The notes beneath the pieces are model-generated. The model did not search any database, had not been told where the DNA came from, and saw only the letters and a list, made by a program, of their open reading frames with translations. Positions 1-11,575 of a stretch of DNA of 64,000 bases are shown piece after piece. How positions within the stretch are numbered: position 1 is the first letter of the stretch; each line of letters begins with the position of its first letter. A program made the translations under genes and the position numbers. Source of the stretch: Pterois miles (Eukaryota > Chordata > Actinopteri > Perciformes > Scorpaenidae); NCBI GenBank assembly GCA_947000775.1, contig CAMQGK010000327.1:16812501-16876500 (forward strand). The letters run 5' to 3'.

Positions 1-312
1 CTGTAGGGAGTTGGTTGGGAACCGGAGGGTCACCGGTTCAAGTCCCGACATGGACCAAGAATGAGTGTGAACTGGTAGCTGGAGAGGTGCCAGTTTACCT
101 CTTGGGGACTGCCGAGGTGCCCCTGAGCAAGGCACCAAACCCCCAACTGCTTGGGGCGCTTGTCAGGAGCAGCCCCCTCACTCTGACACCTCTCCAATTG
201 TTGATGTATATGGACCTGTTTGTGCATGTGTGTGTATAAGTTAACAGAGTGAAAAATTGAATTTCCCCTGGCGGGACTAATAAAGGAATATCTTCTTCTT
301 CTTCTTCTATTA
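1..312 (+). mobile_element. tRNA-derived SINE family A, 5' cut by window edge
   Basis: Contains an RNA polymerase III B-box (GGTTCAAGTCC) in a tRNA-like head, a body with ggtgccagtttacctcttgg, and a tail of actaataaagga followed by (CTT)n. The same structure recurs at 28845-29197 and, inverted, at 31814-32127. Confidence 0.85.
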
Positions 313-369
313 CTCATTTTGCGTGTCAAAATGGAAATGCACTGAATTCATGTTCATGAAGAACCTTAT

Positions 370-578
370 TTTACGTCTTATTTTGATGCAAAGATTTGTA
401 CATTAGCAGGAATGTAGCACAATTTGGAAGTGAAAGCTGTGCTCCATTTATTTAAATGTGGAAGTAATAAAAATATTTTGTCTCTAAAATTAATGAATAA
501 TCGTGATAAATATCTGATCTCAATACTGATCGAAAATAATCGCGATTATCAATTTGGCCATAATCATGCAGCATTAGT
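370..578. mobile_element. Fragment of the same TAGGGCTG hAT-type family
   Basis: Shares with 30125-30294 a series of blocks in the same order, including gtagcacaa, ggaagtgaaag, aaaatattttgtctct, ctgatctcaatactgatc and a CATGCAGC terminus. The terminus is degraded (catgcagcattag) and the left end is not identifiable. Confidence 0.7.
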
Positions 579-1146
579 TCATGTTCACTTGGGGGTAGGA
601 CAACAGGCTGTAGACACAACATTGACTTAATGTGAATATGTTAGCAGACAGCGGCCTGTTTACAAATCCAGCAGACACAGAGCAACATTAGCATTCATTT
701 GGAGTCTTGTTTCCAACCACCTGGTGAATTTAAGGCTAATTTTCAGTCTCGTATTCCTGTTTTTCTTTCCATCAACTCCTGAGGGAAATACCTGGCTCTT
801 TAGACCCTCGACTATGTCCACTGTCTAGCTAGTCCCTAATTTAACATTGCTGATCTGACATTTGGTGGAAAGCTGTTAGCGCACAGTGGATTTACTGTAT
901 TTCCCCTGAGAACAGCGACCGACTGCTGCTTCACTGATGAGAGCTATGAGACAGAGCCAGAAATGCAGAAATGTACCTTTCTGAGTGCAGTATGTAATTC
1001 AGATGTGTAAAATGACACTCTAGATATTTGGGACTTCTATTTGATATAATAGTACTGCTATAAAAGATCGCATCTTGGAATATTTCACTTCATAGAATCG
1101 TGGTATCACTTCAGTGAAGTGTTGGAACAAGTAGATACAGAATTCA

Positions 1147-1400
1147 GTAACACCTTATTTTGAAGGGGTGTGCATAAGACTGACATGACACTGTCTTAAC
1201 CATGACATGACATTACACCTGTCACGAGCATGACGGAGTCTTTATGAATGTTTATGATAGGTTGGTTTTGACATTGACTGCCATGAGACCATTATATTTG
1301 TGTCATGAGTAATTCCCTCAACTACATTGGAACCATATGGACTTGTCATAAAGATGTTGTTAAGTGTTATAAGGGCAATTTGATGACAGTAAATACAGTA
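1147..1400. mobile_element. Dispersed DNA-transposon-like repeat
   Basis: taacaccttattttgaagg followed by tandem catgaca-type words and tctttatgaatgtttatga is a pattern I associate with a common non-autonomous element in fish. The far end is not identified. Confidence 0.45.
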
Positions 1401-1415
1401 CCAAAGTGATTTATG

Positions 1416-2250
1416 GAGTGATGGACAGATAGCTGTACTTGTTGCTCAAGTAATTGCTAACTTCTGCTAATTACAGCTGCTTTTAGCTTGGTTAGCTGTG
1501 CAGCTAGCGGTCCTATTATCTGACTCAGCCCTAGGGTGCCAGTGGTCAAACCAGGTAAGAAAACCACCTTGGTACAGTATCCCGTCGTCATCCTGGCCTC
1601 CGTCAGTCTTGGAGGCTGTGTTCTCAAAGTCTCGGTCCACAGTGTTCATGGGATCAAGGCTATGTTCTCTCAGTCTTATTTCTTCAACCCTATATTCACT
1701 GACCCCATGTTCCCTAAGATCAGTCGCTTCACCAGTGCCATGCCATTATTCTGACGGACCATTATTTGAAAACTCCAATAGTCCGATATTTGTCCGACAG
1801 CCCATGAAACGGCCATTGTTCTGAAGGCCCATTGCGTGGAAAGTACAACAAACCAAAGCACATGGCTAATTATTATGGAAAATGATGTTGCCAGAACTTC
1901 CCAGTCACATTATTTTTTGCCTACTATGGCATGACCTGCCCTACTCTGCCTCTGAATGGCTCACCCCAATATTCTTACCCTAAACCTAACTAATCTCACT
2001 CCTCATGCCTAAACCCAACCAACCCAACCAATAACAGTAGCGAGTACTTGCCAAACTGTCTGTCTGTTATGGGTTATTGTTAGCATGATATCTCAAAAAG
2101 TTTTTGGCAGATTTCAACATGGGCTAAGGATGATGCTAAGGGAACATGGGGCCTAATTTGGATGGAAAAACAATTCAAAAGTGCTGAAGGAGCATAGGCC
2201 TGACCCCATGTTCACTGGGAGCAACAAGTAAAGCTATCTGTCCATCACTC
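1416..2250. repeat. 835-bp segment bounded by 32-bp inverted repeats
   Basis: GAGTGATGGACAGATAGCT plus the next 13 bases at 1416-1447 recur inverted at 2219-2250 with 31 of 32 bases matching. An internal direct repeat (ctgaccccatgttc at about 1699 and 2200) is also present. No coding sequence and no clear target duplication. Confidence 0.7.
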
Positions 2251-3422
2251 AGTGGATCACTCCTCCAAATAAAATGTTACCCAGAATTCCTGTGGAATAT
2301 GGTCAAACTGTGTGTTTTTTTTCTGTGCTACTCAAGGGGAAATGTAGTGGGACTATTGGAAACATTACAGTATAATCTGGTTACCATGGCAGCTTCAAAT
2401 ACGGCAGCATCAATTCAACATTGTTCATCCAAAGCCTGTATCAGATGTCAGATGTCTGTATGTACGTTCATAATTTCTGCATGCATTTCTTCATGTCTCA
2501 TTTTGTGCTGTGTTTAGTATTCTTTCTGTCGCCGTAGCTTTTCATGGTCACTTAAACCTTTCATCAGCTGTGTGATTTATGATAAATGTTCAAATGTCTA
2601 GATTGGACATGTTTTGACACATTTGTTTGTTCCTTGAAGAAAACTAAGAGATTAGAGCAGCATTTGTAATTAATTCATGACTCCTCAGTATTTTTTTTAA
2701 ATTTTCTACACAATGGGAATTAATTGTTTGTGAAATAAATCCACTTGCCACCTAGGAATGCAGAGGAGAGGCTCAGCGGACCAGACAGCATGTAATTAGT
2801 TTTTTGATGATGACACTTTCCAGCAGTATAGGTTTTGGCGTTACTGATAGTCTTCCCTCAAGTAATAACATCCAACACTTTCCTCTCATTCCATAAAATG
2901 GTTTTGCCATAATTGGCACATTAGGTTGCAGCGTTTTGAAATATATCTGGTCATCATTTTCAGTATATCATGTTGAATTGTAATTTATTTTACATTCTTG
3001 TCAGTCCGACAAGCTTTACGAATGAGAAGCTTCAATAGAAAGCTTCAGATTCTTTGTAAGCTGATACGTAGCTCTGTAGACAAGTACAAGCCTGGGATGA
3101 GATGAGATGGACTGTGTGGATTAGACAGATGCTGCATTATTCTCTTTTCACCCACAAGTGTGCCACATCATCTAAAATAAGCATTGCACAAGTGAATAAT
3201 TCTGACATGAGGGCAATCTATAAATCTACAGGATTGCACCTGGATCTGCTGAGTGAAATTTCAATAGGATAATGTGATTTATGTGGTGCTGGTCAGTTTA
3301 ATGCAATAAAATTAAGGGTTTCATATATTTTTTAAGGCCCAGAATGAGTATGAAATTTAATGAACATGGGCCAACTGTATCTGTTGGTTTAAGAAGGAAC
3401 TGCAGTACAGCTAATATCAATT

Positions 3423-3840
3423 TAAAGCTGCACTAATCAATATGTTTACATTAACAATGGATCAAATGACTATGTGCAATGTGACAGGGGTAACAAACCC
3501 ATAGAGAATTATTAATGTATGTGCATTTTTGCTTTGTTTTTTTCTGCCCGGCACCACATGGCAGATGGGCAGGGCGAGTCACCACCTGGTGAACAGGTGA
3601 ACATAGTGGATCAGTTAGTGGCTAAAGAACCAGACATGTTTCTCAAGAGTTGGTTAACAGAGCTAAAAGGAGAGAGAATATGGGACCTACGTCCACCAGA
3701 TTGACAGAAACGCGACTCCAAATTATGCTAATGTTGCTCTGTGTCTTAAGTGCAAGATGTTTAAATGGGCAACTTTGCTTACACGTTTGTCATGAATTTA
3801 ATGATAATATGCCAGTGTTGTTTAAAAAAAAATGATAAAG
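3423..3840. mobile_element. Possible MITE remnant starting TTAAAGCTGCACTAATC
   Basis: The sequence ttaaagctgcactaatcaat at 3425 resembles one end of a fish MITE with a TTAA target. The inverted partner end was not found. The stretch holds short ORFs without recognisable similarity. Confidence 0.35.
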
Positions 3841-4402
3841 GAAATACTTTGGCATATAGCCCAGCTTAACCCTTTTGTAAAGACAAAATTGACTTAGCAC
3901 CATGCTAACACATCTGAATACACTAGGCTTCATAATGACACTAATACATACCAATAAGTCAGTATAGTTAATAATACAATATATCTGCTGCTAAGTGAGC
4001 TCAAACCTTACAGTCTCACTTCGCCCGGGAAGTTTTCTCTGTATTAAAACATGGTAATCATAGAATTATTTAGTGAGAGTAATGAAATCATTAACTACAG
4101 TTGTAGCAAAGAAAATTTGTAGTCCACAGATGATATACGGCAAAATCGCAGCTCAAGATGGAATAAGAGCAATGTGAGGGACACAAAATACGAGAATCAA
4201 GCCGATTTTGGGCCTCATTCTCCCGTCCTGACAATGGTCTGCAAAGCTCAGATTTTTTGATGGCTCTAAAGATCATCTTTCCAAACATTCCTGCGGTGTT
4301 AAGAATATGTTAAGAATGTTTTGGCCAAATAGTTGCTCTCCACACACTATAGAAACAAAACTGTTAAATGTATGAATTTAAGTTTATGCACAACGTTATG
4401 TG

Positions 4403-4751
4403 GTGCAGTGGTTAGCACTGTCGCTTCACAGTAAGAGTGTAGCAGGTTTGAATCCAGCTTGGGGCTCTTCTGTGTGGAGTTTGCATGGTCTCCTTGTATT
4501 ATTGTGGGTTTTCTCCGGCTTCCTCCCCCAGTCCAAAGACATGCAGGTTAGGTTAACTCATGACTCTAAATTGCCTGTAAGTGTGAATGTGAGCGTGAAT
4601 GGTTGTCTGTCTGTATGTGTCAGCCCTGTGATGCACTGGTGACCTGTCCAGGGTGAACCCCGCCTTTACACAGTGTCAGCTGGGATCGGATCCAGCCCCT
4701 CCACGACCCCTAATGGGATAAGTAGTTGCAGATGGATGGATGGATGGAAGT
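4403..4751 (+). mobile_element. tRNA-derived SINE family B with (GGAT)n tail
   Basis: A tRNA-like head (gtggttagcactgtc, then gtttgaatcc), a conserved body (tctgtgtggagtttgcatg, cctgtccagggtgaacccc) and a ggatggatgg tail. A 9-bp target duplication CGTTATGTG flanks it (4394-4402 and 4752-4760). Confidence 0.88.
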
Positions 4752-4958
4752 CGTTATGTGTGGGGTCTAAAAGATTTTCAAACTCTGTTGAGATTTGAAA
4801 AATCTTTTAGTGTGAGCCAGCCTTAATAGAGCAGCAGCAGAATAGTAACAGAAGAAAAATGTACTTTATTCTTAAATTTGGCCTGAATCAGAGTCAAACC
4901 TGAGTACAGCATTAATGTTGTCACTGTTGTCCCTAAATCTTTTCTCTGTCGCTTCCAG

Positions 4959-5279
4959 ACTGCTCAGACGGTCCTGGTGGTGGTGGTGGTGTTCTGCCTT
5001 TCTTGGCTCCCTCATCATGTCATACACCTGTGGGTGGAGTTTGGGACCTTCCCGCTGAACCAGGCCTCCTTCGTGCTACGGGTGGCCGCCCACTGCCTGG
5101 CGTACAGCAACTCGTCTGTCAACCCGGTCATCTACGCCTTCCTGTCAGAGAACTTCAGGAAGGCTTATAAGCAGGTGTTCAAATGCCAGATCGGTACCGG
5201 TGACTCCCCGCTCAACGACATCAAGGAGATCCGCAGCAAAGCGGACACGCCGCCATCGACTAACTGCACCAACGTCTGA
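4959..5279 (+). CDS. galr1: Galanin receptor type 1-like, terminal coding exon (partial gene)
   Basis: This exon encodes the last 106 residues of a class A GPCR that binds the neuropeptide galanin and normally couples to Gi/o at the plasma membrane. It opens after a pyrimidine-rich acceptor (cttccag, ending at 4958) in phase 0 and reads TAQTVLVVVVVF..., which is transmembrane helix 6 with SWLPHH at exon residues 15-20. Extracellular loop 3 and helix 7 follow, with the NPxxY motif as NPVIY (55-59), then the helix-8 segment FRKAYKQVFKC, whose Cys76 is a candidate palmitoylation site. The tail ends TNCTNV, where T-x-V resembles a class I PDZ ligand. The ending DTPPSTNC is typical of GALR1 rather than GALR2/3. 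The family usually has three coding exons; exons 1 and 2 are not visible in the 4.9 kb upstream and presumably lie outside the window. The paralogue (galr1a or galr1b) cannot be decided here. Confidence 0.93.
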   Translation, partial: TAQTVLVVVVVFCLSWLPHHVIHLWVEFGTFPLNQASFVLRVAAHCLAYSNSSVNPVIYAFLSENFRKAYKQVFKCQIGTGDSPLNDIKEIRSKADTPPSTNCTNV

Positions 5280-5575
5280 CTGAAGAGGTGTGGACAGTGA
5301 TGTGAAAATGAATTTTGGAGACTGTCTCACTGAAACTCAATGTAAAGTCATAGTGACAGAGCCATCAGACATGTGTGGGTTGTGTGGATTGTGTCTTGTA
5401 GGTAAGTATGGTTGCTTGGATATTGCTACAAACTGTGCTGTTCCACATGAGCGCTGTTCATTATCCCTGGACCAGAAGAGTGGAGATTAAGTCACTGTGG
5501 CTTACAGGGCATCGCTACTCCCTCTCTGATTAGTCTCTGTTTCTTCTTTCATAATAAAATCCTGTGTGGTCTGAA
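5280..5575 (+). other. Probable galr1 3' UTR with poly(A) signal
   Basis: The sequence directly after the TGA stop (5277-5279) has no further coding similarity. A canonical AATAAA lies at 5553-5558, about 275 bp after the stop, followed by a GT-rich stretch (tgtgtggt). This fits a short 3' UTR, but the cleavage site itself is inferred. Confidence 0.55.
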
Positions 5576-6120
5576 GCTCAGAAAAATGATCCTCTCTCTG
5601 AAGTGAAACTCATTTTCACTGTGGACACTATTTACGTATGTAACATCACGGTATATTTCAAGCCAATGCATACAAAATATGAGGTTTTACTTTCAGACTT
5701 CAAAAGTATTAAAAATCTCAATTGGTAGACTTTTTCCAAGGTTATTATTGCATCCTATTGAGTCACAGCATAATTATCTGCTGAAGTAAAACTGTTTGAA
5801 TGACTCTTTTGTCTGAAGAACAGTGTTGGACATTGCTTTGTACCATTTTACAGAATTGTGGTTTTCTTTTTCAGAAACCAGTATGAGATGATAATTTAAA
5901 TGTAACAAGCCCAGTAATGTTCTTACTTTGATGTTCAGAGGGTCGGCTTGTTTGCTGTTTTACTAGAAATTAGATGGTAGGATGTACGTTCAGGAGAAAT
6001 GCGACATTTTAGCTTTGTTAGCTTGAGGCAGGAGCTGGAGGCAGTCAGCCTCTATGGAAAGAGAAGAAATGTGGGTCTTTCTAACTCCAGAGTTGTAGGA
6101 TGTGTGAACAGGACTACAGT
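5576..6120. other. Intergenic sequence, nothing recognised
   Basis: Between the galr1 poly(A) signal and the first MITE terminus I see no coding exon or known repeat. Confidence 0.5.
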
Positions 6121-6122
6121 GG

Positions 6123-7381
6123 CCGGTTTCACAAAGATAGACTTGGACTATAGATCTACAGTAACTAATAGTCAGACATCAGGTACTGTGGAAGCTGTCC
6201 AGTAATTGAAAGATGACAAAATTTTAAAGATGACTAATTTGCTATAAATTCTTAGAAAAATTCATCCATTTTCTCAAACTAACAATCTGCTGAGCCCTCC
6301 TCACTTCAGCAGAAACCCTGCATGTTTAAGGCTTTTACACACCAGTTGCATTTTTTTTGTGTGCAATCAATTAGAACGTCATATATATATAAAGCGCTCA
6401 TAAATGTATATTACATATTTTTTTATGAGCGCTTTCAGACAAAACGTGGTGAAAAAGCAACAGATTTGTTTTCACCTCAAATAAAGGCATCAACCAATCA
6501 TGTTGTGCTTAACGGGTTGAGCTGCATTTACAGTATATTTCTAAAACAACAACAAGGAGGCTCCATAGTCCGAACCAAGATGGCAAACTTTATTACTCCT
6601 TTCAACCTTGACAAGAACCACTCCTTCTATTCTTACTTTTCACGCTTACAGCCCTAAAGCCCTGTGTAAAGGCCTTTATGGAGAAATTCAACTCGAACAA
6701 GGACATTTTACCATGAAAATTCTCAAGAATGTAACACGAGAAAACTTAACAGTAGCATGAAATCTCAATGCACTGCAGACCTGTACCGTAGCTGCGTGGC
6801 AAGGCAAGGGCTCAGTACTTGTGCTAGCTCATCTGCCAGGCTTTTGATAGTTTCCTTGGGCAAACAAAAAGGACTGACAATGTCCTCAGTGCTGTACATT
6901 TCCAGCAGGTTGCTGTGGTCTCTAAAAACTGTCCCCTTCTCATTGCTCACTCCACAATATTATCAGCAGACCTGAAATCATGAGCCATGTTTTTTTGTCA
7001 TTGGGTGTCACTAGTCAGTTAGCGCTACTGATTATTACAAACCTATTTGTTTTCACGGAAACATATCTCCAAAGGCATATTCACATTATCGCAGAAAAAC
7101 GCCTCCTCAAGTTTCTGAATTTGCACAACTGTACATTAACAAATCAGCCTCATCAAGCTCAGATGAAAAATATATATGTTTAGCACCGGCTGTTCCAAAG
7201 TGGTAAATACTGAGCTGACCAATGCAGATCAAGCAGTGCATGACCCTTGTTTCTCTGCACTAATGTGAATATTTTATACTTTTTAGGTTTAAAATCAATC
7301 TTAATATTTGTGAAACTTAAATAATCTAAGAGCAAAATTAAGGCTGGCTTAACACTACAGATAATATCTTTGTGAAACCGG
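6123..7381. mobile_element. Inverted-repeat pair of a CCGGTTTCACAAAGATA-type MITE
   Basis: A perfect 17-bp motif CCGGTTTCACAAAGATA at 6123-6139 recurs inverted at 7365-7381. This terminus belongs to a common fish MITE type usually only a few hundred bp long. The pair is therefore either one large element or the outer ends of two separate degraded copies. The interior includes a 14-bp-stem hairpin (6391-6435). Confidence 0.55.
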
Positions 7382-7673
7382 ACCCTCACACCTCCAAACT
7401 GTAGGTAGACCCTTTCTTTAAGTACAACTCACTCACCTATTTCTTCACATTAATTACAAAAGATGCAATATGTGTGTTTGTGTGTGTGTGAAGTTTTGGT
7501 GTTGTTAAAAGGTGTGTTGGAGCTATTCTAAGTAACAAAAGTAATGTAAAGAGTATTTGATTGCAACTTTCAGGTAACTTGCCCAACGCTGCTGACAAAA
7601 AGTCACTGCTGTAGATAAGAATAAACACCTATCATTGTCACTGCACTCAGTTTGATTAAAGTCTGCATTTTAA

Positions 7674-8037
7674 AGGGGACATATCATGATAAACTCACTG
7701 TTTCAGTGCTTGTGCACATACATTTGGGTATCTGGGGTACCTACCAGCCCACAAACTGTAAAATAAGGCAACCCAGTCTGTTTTTGTGGGCTGAGAACTA
7801 CCTTTGGAAAGGTGCAACATATTTCTTCACAAGCCAATCAGCACACTGGGTTTTTTCAGGAGAGTGTCTTAAAGAGACAGGCGCTAAAACGGAGCATTTC
7901 AGACAGAGGGTGAACGCAGGTATATTCAGACAGACAGTATGAAAAAAATAATGTGTGAACATTAAAGCATGTAAACATACTCTAGCAGTAACCCAGAATA
8001 CAGGTATGAACCTGAAAATGAGCATGATATGTCCCCT
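7674..8037. mobile_element. piggyBac-like MITE (364 bp)
   Basis: Perfect inverted ends AGGGGACATATCATG and CATGATATGTCCCCT, flanked on both sides by TTAA (7670-7673 and 8038-8041), the piggyBac target. It is non-coding. Confidence 0.88.
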
Positions 8038-8041
8038 TTAA

Positions 8042-9055
8042 ATTTGGTTGTAAATATACACTGAAGCTGATATTCAAGTATGAATCACTATCTTTGCCTC
8101 TTATGCTATGTTAACAATTTTCATTGTGTCGTGCTGTATGACGCAGTCAGGCTGTTGGACATGTGAAGCCTGATGCTTGTTTTGCACCCATTCTGGTTAC
8201 CGTCTTTCTAACCACAGGACATCATGTGTTAATGAAGATTTGATGTTGTATGCTATATATATGTGATGTGCCAAGCCTCCACACAGCAGCTTTACCTCAG
8301 TATAACAAGATCATTACAACTAAACAATACAAGGCCTTTAACTTGGACCCAGAGTGTCACACGGTATTTATGGACATCTTTGGATGTTGTGGCCTTGATG
8401 GAATGTGTCGCATCCGTTACTCACTTTTAACCTGAAAAAAATGAAATTTGGTGTGGATTTTAAGCCTGCGGAGAGGCAACAGCGTGTCATCGAGGGGGAA
8501 TGAGTTTGCTGCAGCTGATATGACTGATTAACACTAACTTCATCCAGAGGGGAAGAACTAATCAATGTAATCAGCGGACTTCATCCTCCCCGTCAGCAAG
8601 GATCTCAGATGTGAAAGTCAAGGATTATTCCCACAGAGCAGAGAAGAAGCACTTGATGACTTCGCTCGATAGCACAGACTGTACAGATGGTGATGCTCTT
8701 TCATTACTTCACAGGACTGAGGACATTTTTATTTTAATGGGAGATACAGTATGCATGGAAATGTAATCTAGGTGGTGCGAGGGACATGGCTAGTTGTTGG
8801 TGAGATTACACATGGCAATGTAAATTAATGGAACCTCTGTGACAGATGATCCAGATGTGGAACACAAATAGAAAACCCACATAAAGAGCACATGAACAAA
8901 AGCATATTTTTTTTCAGATAACAGCCCATAAGTTACAGTCTAATTATTCAGTATAATACTTTCTGAATACCTATACCGAGATATATGAGTACAAGTTTTT
9001 GTCTTTGTGTGCACTGGGGGTAGCGGTGGAACGCTGGTCGACGCGGTCAGGCGCA
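8042..9055. other. Intergenic sequence, nothing recognised
   Basis: No plausible exon or repeat; only short chance ORFs. Confidence 0.5.
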
Positions 9056-9640
9056 ATGAAACGGGAACTCTACTGACTGCAATGATGCCCCCTGTGAGAG
9101 TTTGCGCCAAACGGCTCATGAGTTGTGAAAAGGGCGGGGTTAAAGTGTAGGGGGCGGGATCAATCCGCACCAATTAAACAGGAGCTCTTTGCTGAGTGCA
9201 AAGACGCCGCCCTCCTCTATCTATAGCCTCTTTCACACAGGATGTTTAAGGTGGGACTGTTGCGCCGTTATTCCTCCTCGCTGTTCTAAAGAAAGGTATA
9301 GAGAAAAGGTTTCGCTTATGACAGAGGGCAGAGATAACCCACACATATGAAACAGAAACTCTCTTCTGAGTGCAAAGACGCCTCTCTACTGTCTACGAGA
9401 AACGGTTCGGTTATGGATCACGGTCCACGGTTCATTATGAAACGGGGCGGCGCGATATCTCACACCAATGTAACAGGAACTCTCTGCTGAGAGCAATGAT
9501 GCCTCCGAGGAGGCACCATCATACACCATCATACACCATTATATTAACTCATACACCATTTGGCCTATGCCTATGCTGAAGTACTTCTAGGGGGGCGCTA
9601 TTGATCCATTTTATCACGAGACCCCTAAAATATGAAAATT
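9056..9640. repeat. Degenerate tandem repeat and dispersed-repeat remnant
   Basis: A motif of about 38 bp (near aacaggaactctctgctgag, then gcaaagacgcc) occurs four times, at about 9056, 9172, 9346 and 9465, spaced 116, 174 and 119 bp. Downstream gggggcgctattgatccat and gatgcgtgtgcaaagttta resemble a common fish dispersed repeat. Confidence 0.6.
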
Positions 9641-11210
9641 TACCACTATGTCTGATGCGTGTGCAAAGTTTACCATCTTTCCAAGCACTGTAAGCCACTC
9701 AAAAATGCAATTAGTTTTAACCTTCAGTTTCTGTATAGCCTCTGCTGGCCAACCTCTGGCTGTTGCTCAGGCCCCTAAATGTAATGGCCAATACTTTATA
9801 GCGACAATACACGAAAAAACTGAAAGTGTGTGAGAAAGCTCCATAACTGTAAATCCTAGGTATGAAGGCTGTAAAATAAAACAGTTTCTTGTAACCACTT
9901 TATCAAGTCAGTAACTGAGTAACTGACACACAGTACCATCTATCAACCCCCAAAATACTGCTGAACAGAACCGCGTATGACAAAAACATTGACACTTTTT
10001 GTGAGTTATAGTCTGAAGCGTTACCTTAAATTTTGCAAATACAACTTTCTAGACATAATTTCTGCTTTTAGTGCTAAAAAAGCAAAAAGATTTGTATTTT
10101 ATGAGAAGAAGATTAGAAGATTATGTGAAGGCAAACCTACCGAGCATGCCCTTAAGTGAGGACATGCAATAGAGGTGCTCTTTCTTAATGGAAGATTCTT
10201 GAGGGATTCATGTTTATTCAGTTATTCATTCTTTCACTGATACCGTTTGTACAGCTCTCCAGTGCTTTATATGTTATACTGAGGTTGTCTTGGTGTGTCT
10301 TTTCAACCTTGTTTCCTATATTAATTCAGTCGTGCCGTTTAAATCAAATAATTTACCAGAGTAGGGAAAAAAAAAGATGATTTCTTGTCTGTTTAAGCTG
10401 TCTGTGCTTGAAAATGTAACGCGAGAAACAGTTAAGCCTCTCTGAAATAATATCTGGATGGCATTTTGAAATATATCCAGGCTTTTGATTGTGTCTTTAT
10501 GCAGTGCTACTTACTGTATATTATATACTTATATTAAACTTTGTGGCATTTCTTTGAAAACATATTTTTATTCCAATACATTCTTTGCATATTTTAAAAT
10601 TCCTGTTTTCTCACAAATGAAAATATCTCTTGCATTTCATTGGGCTTTTACTTCTGTGAAAGCAGCTTTTCTTCAGCCTCACTGACACAAAACAGCAACC
10701 CTCACTTCCCTCACTGCCACAACGGGAAAGTAGCAGTAGGTTCCCACCAGCTGGGTTCCCCTCAGAGTTTTGGTTGTGTTGATAACACACTAGTGGAGGA
10801 CATTTCCTGGCATCAAGTAAACGTAATGATCCCTAAGAGGTCTGAGGAAACGGCCTGTCTCCCTATGACGCCTTGTACTGTAAATATCAAGCAACAAGGG
10901 GTCTTGTTCAGGGTAACTCTATTAGCAAAGAATGCATGAAATAGATTAGATTAGATTTTGTACATGGGAAAAACTCTCAACCAAAGCATATCAGATACAG
11001 CTGGTGACTCTGTAACTAGAAGCAGCAGTTGTATCCACAGGTGCTCATTTGGAATGAAATTACACAAGGGGCATTTGGTTATTGGCATGAAAATCATATC
11101 CAGAGGAAATAAGAGACATGGTTGTTTTTACCATTAACATTTGACCAGAATTGTAGAAGATGAAATCACATGGAATCAGACTTTTTATGTGATCGCGATG
11201 CGTTAGAAAC
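9641..11210. other. Intergenic AT-rich sequence, nothing recognised
   Basis: Short chance ORFs only, with no family similarity that I recognise. Confidence 0.5.
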
Positions 11211-11575
11211 CTGACCCATCAGATGGTTTGTTACACAGAACCATCTGAGAAGCTGCCATTGGAAACTGTTTGGAAAAGGGCAGGCTCTTGTGATTGGACG
11301 AATCATTTGTCAATGAAACTCTTGCTGAATTCAGTCGGGAGAAGAGCGAAAACATGGCCTACAGAAATAGTCTCCAGCTCAGATATAACTGATGCTACTG
11401 CAGCATCTACACAACCTTCTTCAAGAGCTGCCATTGTTGTTTAGATCGAACAGTCGCCACACCGTGTTGTCTCACACTATGGTCTCACACACACCTAAGC
11501 CACACCTGTAGCTGCCAGTCGCTCCTCACAGGACACTGATCGGGCCCAGATCTCGCTTGCCAGACACAAATGCAA
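11211..11575 (-). repeat. Dispersed helicase-bearing repeat, copy 1
   Basis: Homologous to 46,200-46,800. On the minus strand the helicase reading is broken: a FALLPTEFSKSF-like stretch replaces the intact Walker A. It lacks the internal part between gttgtttaga and the acacctgtagctgcc block that copy 2 has. Confidence 0.7.

Larger units (their letters stand above)
1..4958 (+). other. Probable last intron of galr1, repeat-rich, no exon seen
   Basis: No segment upstream of the acceptor at 4958 reads like the second galr1 exon (the intracellular-loop-3 segment) or like helices 1-5. The stretch is therefore interpreted as part of the last intron. It contains SINE, hAT, DNA-transposon and inverted-repeat sequences listed separately. 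Positions 579-1140 and 2251-3422 show nothing recognisable. Confidence 0.5.

Noticed and set aside
3519..3835. Two short ORFs reading HMADGQGESPPGEQVNIVDQ and onwards
   Set aside because: Considered as a possible galr1 exon 2, but there is no receptor similarity; it lies in a probable MITE remnant.
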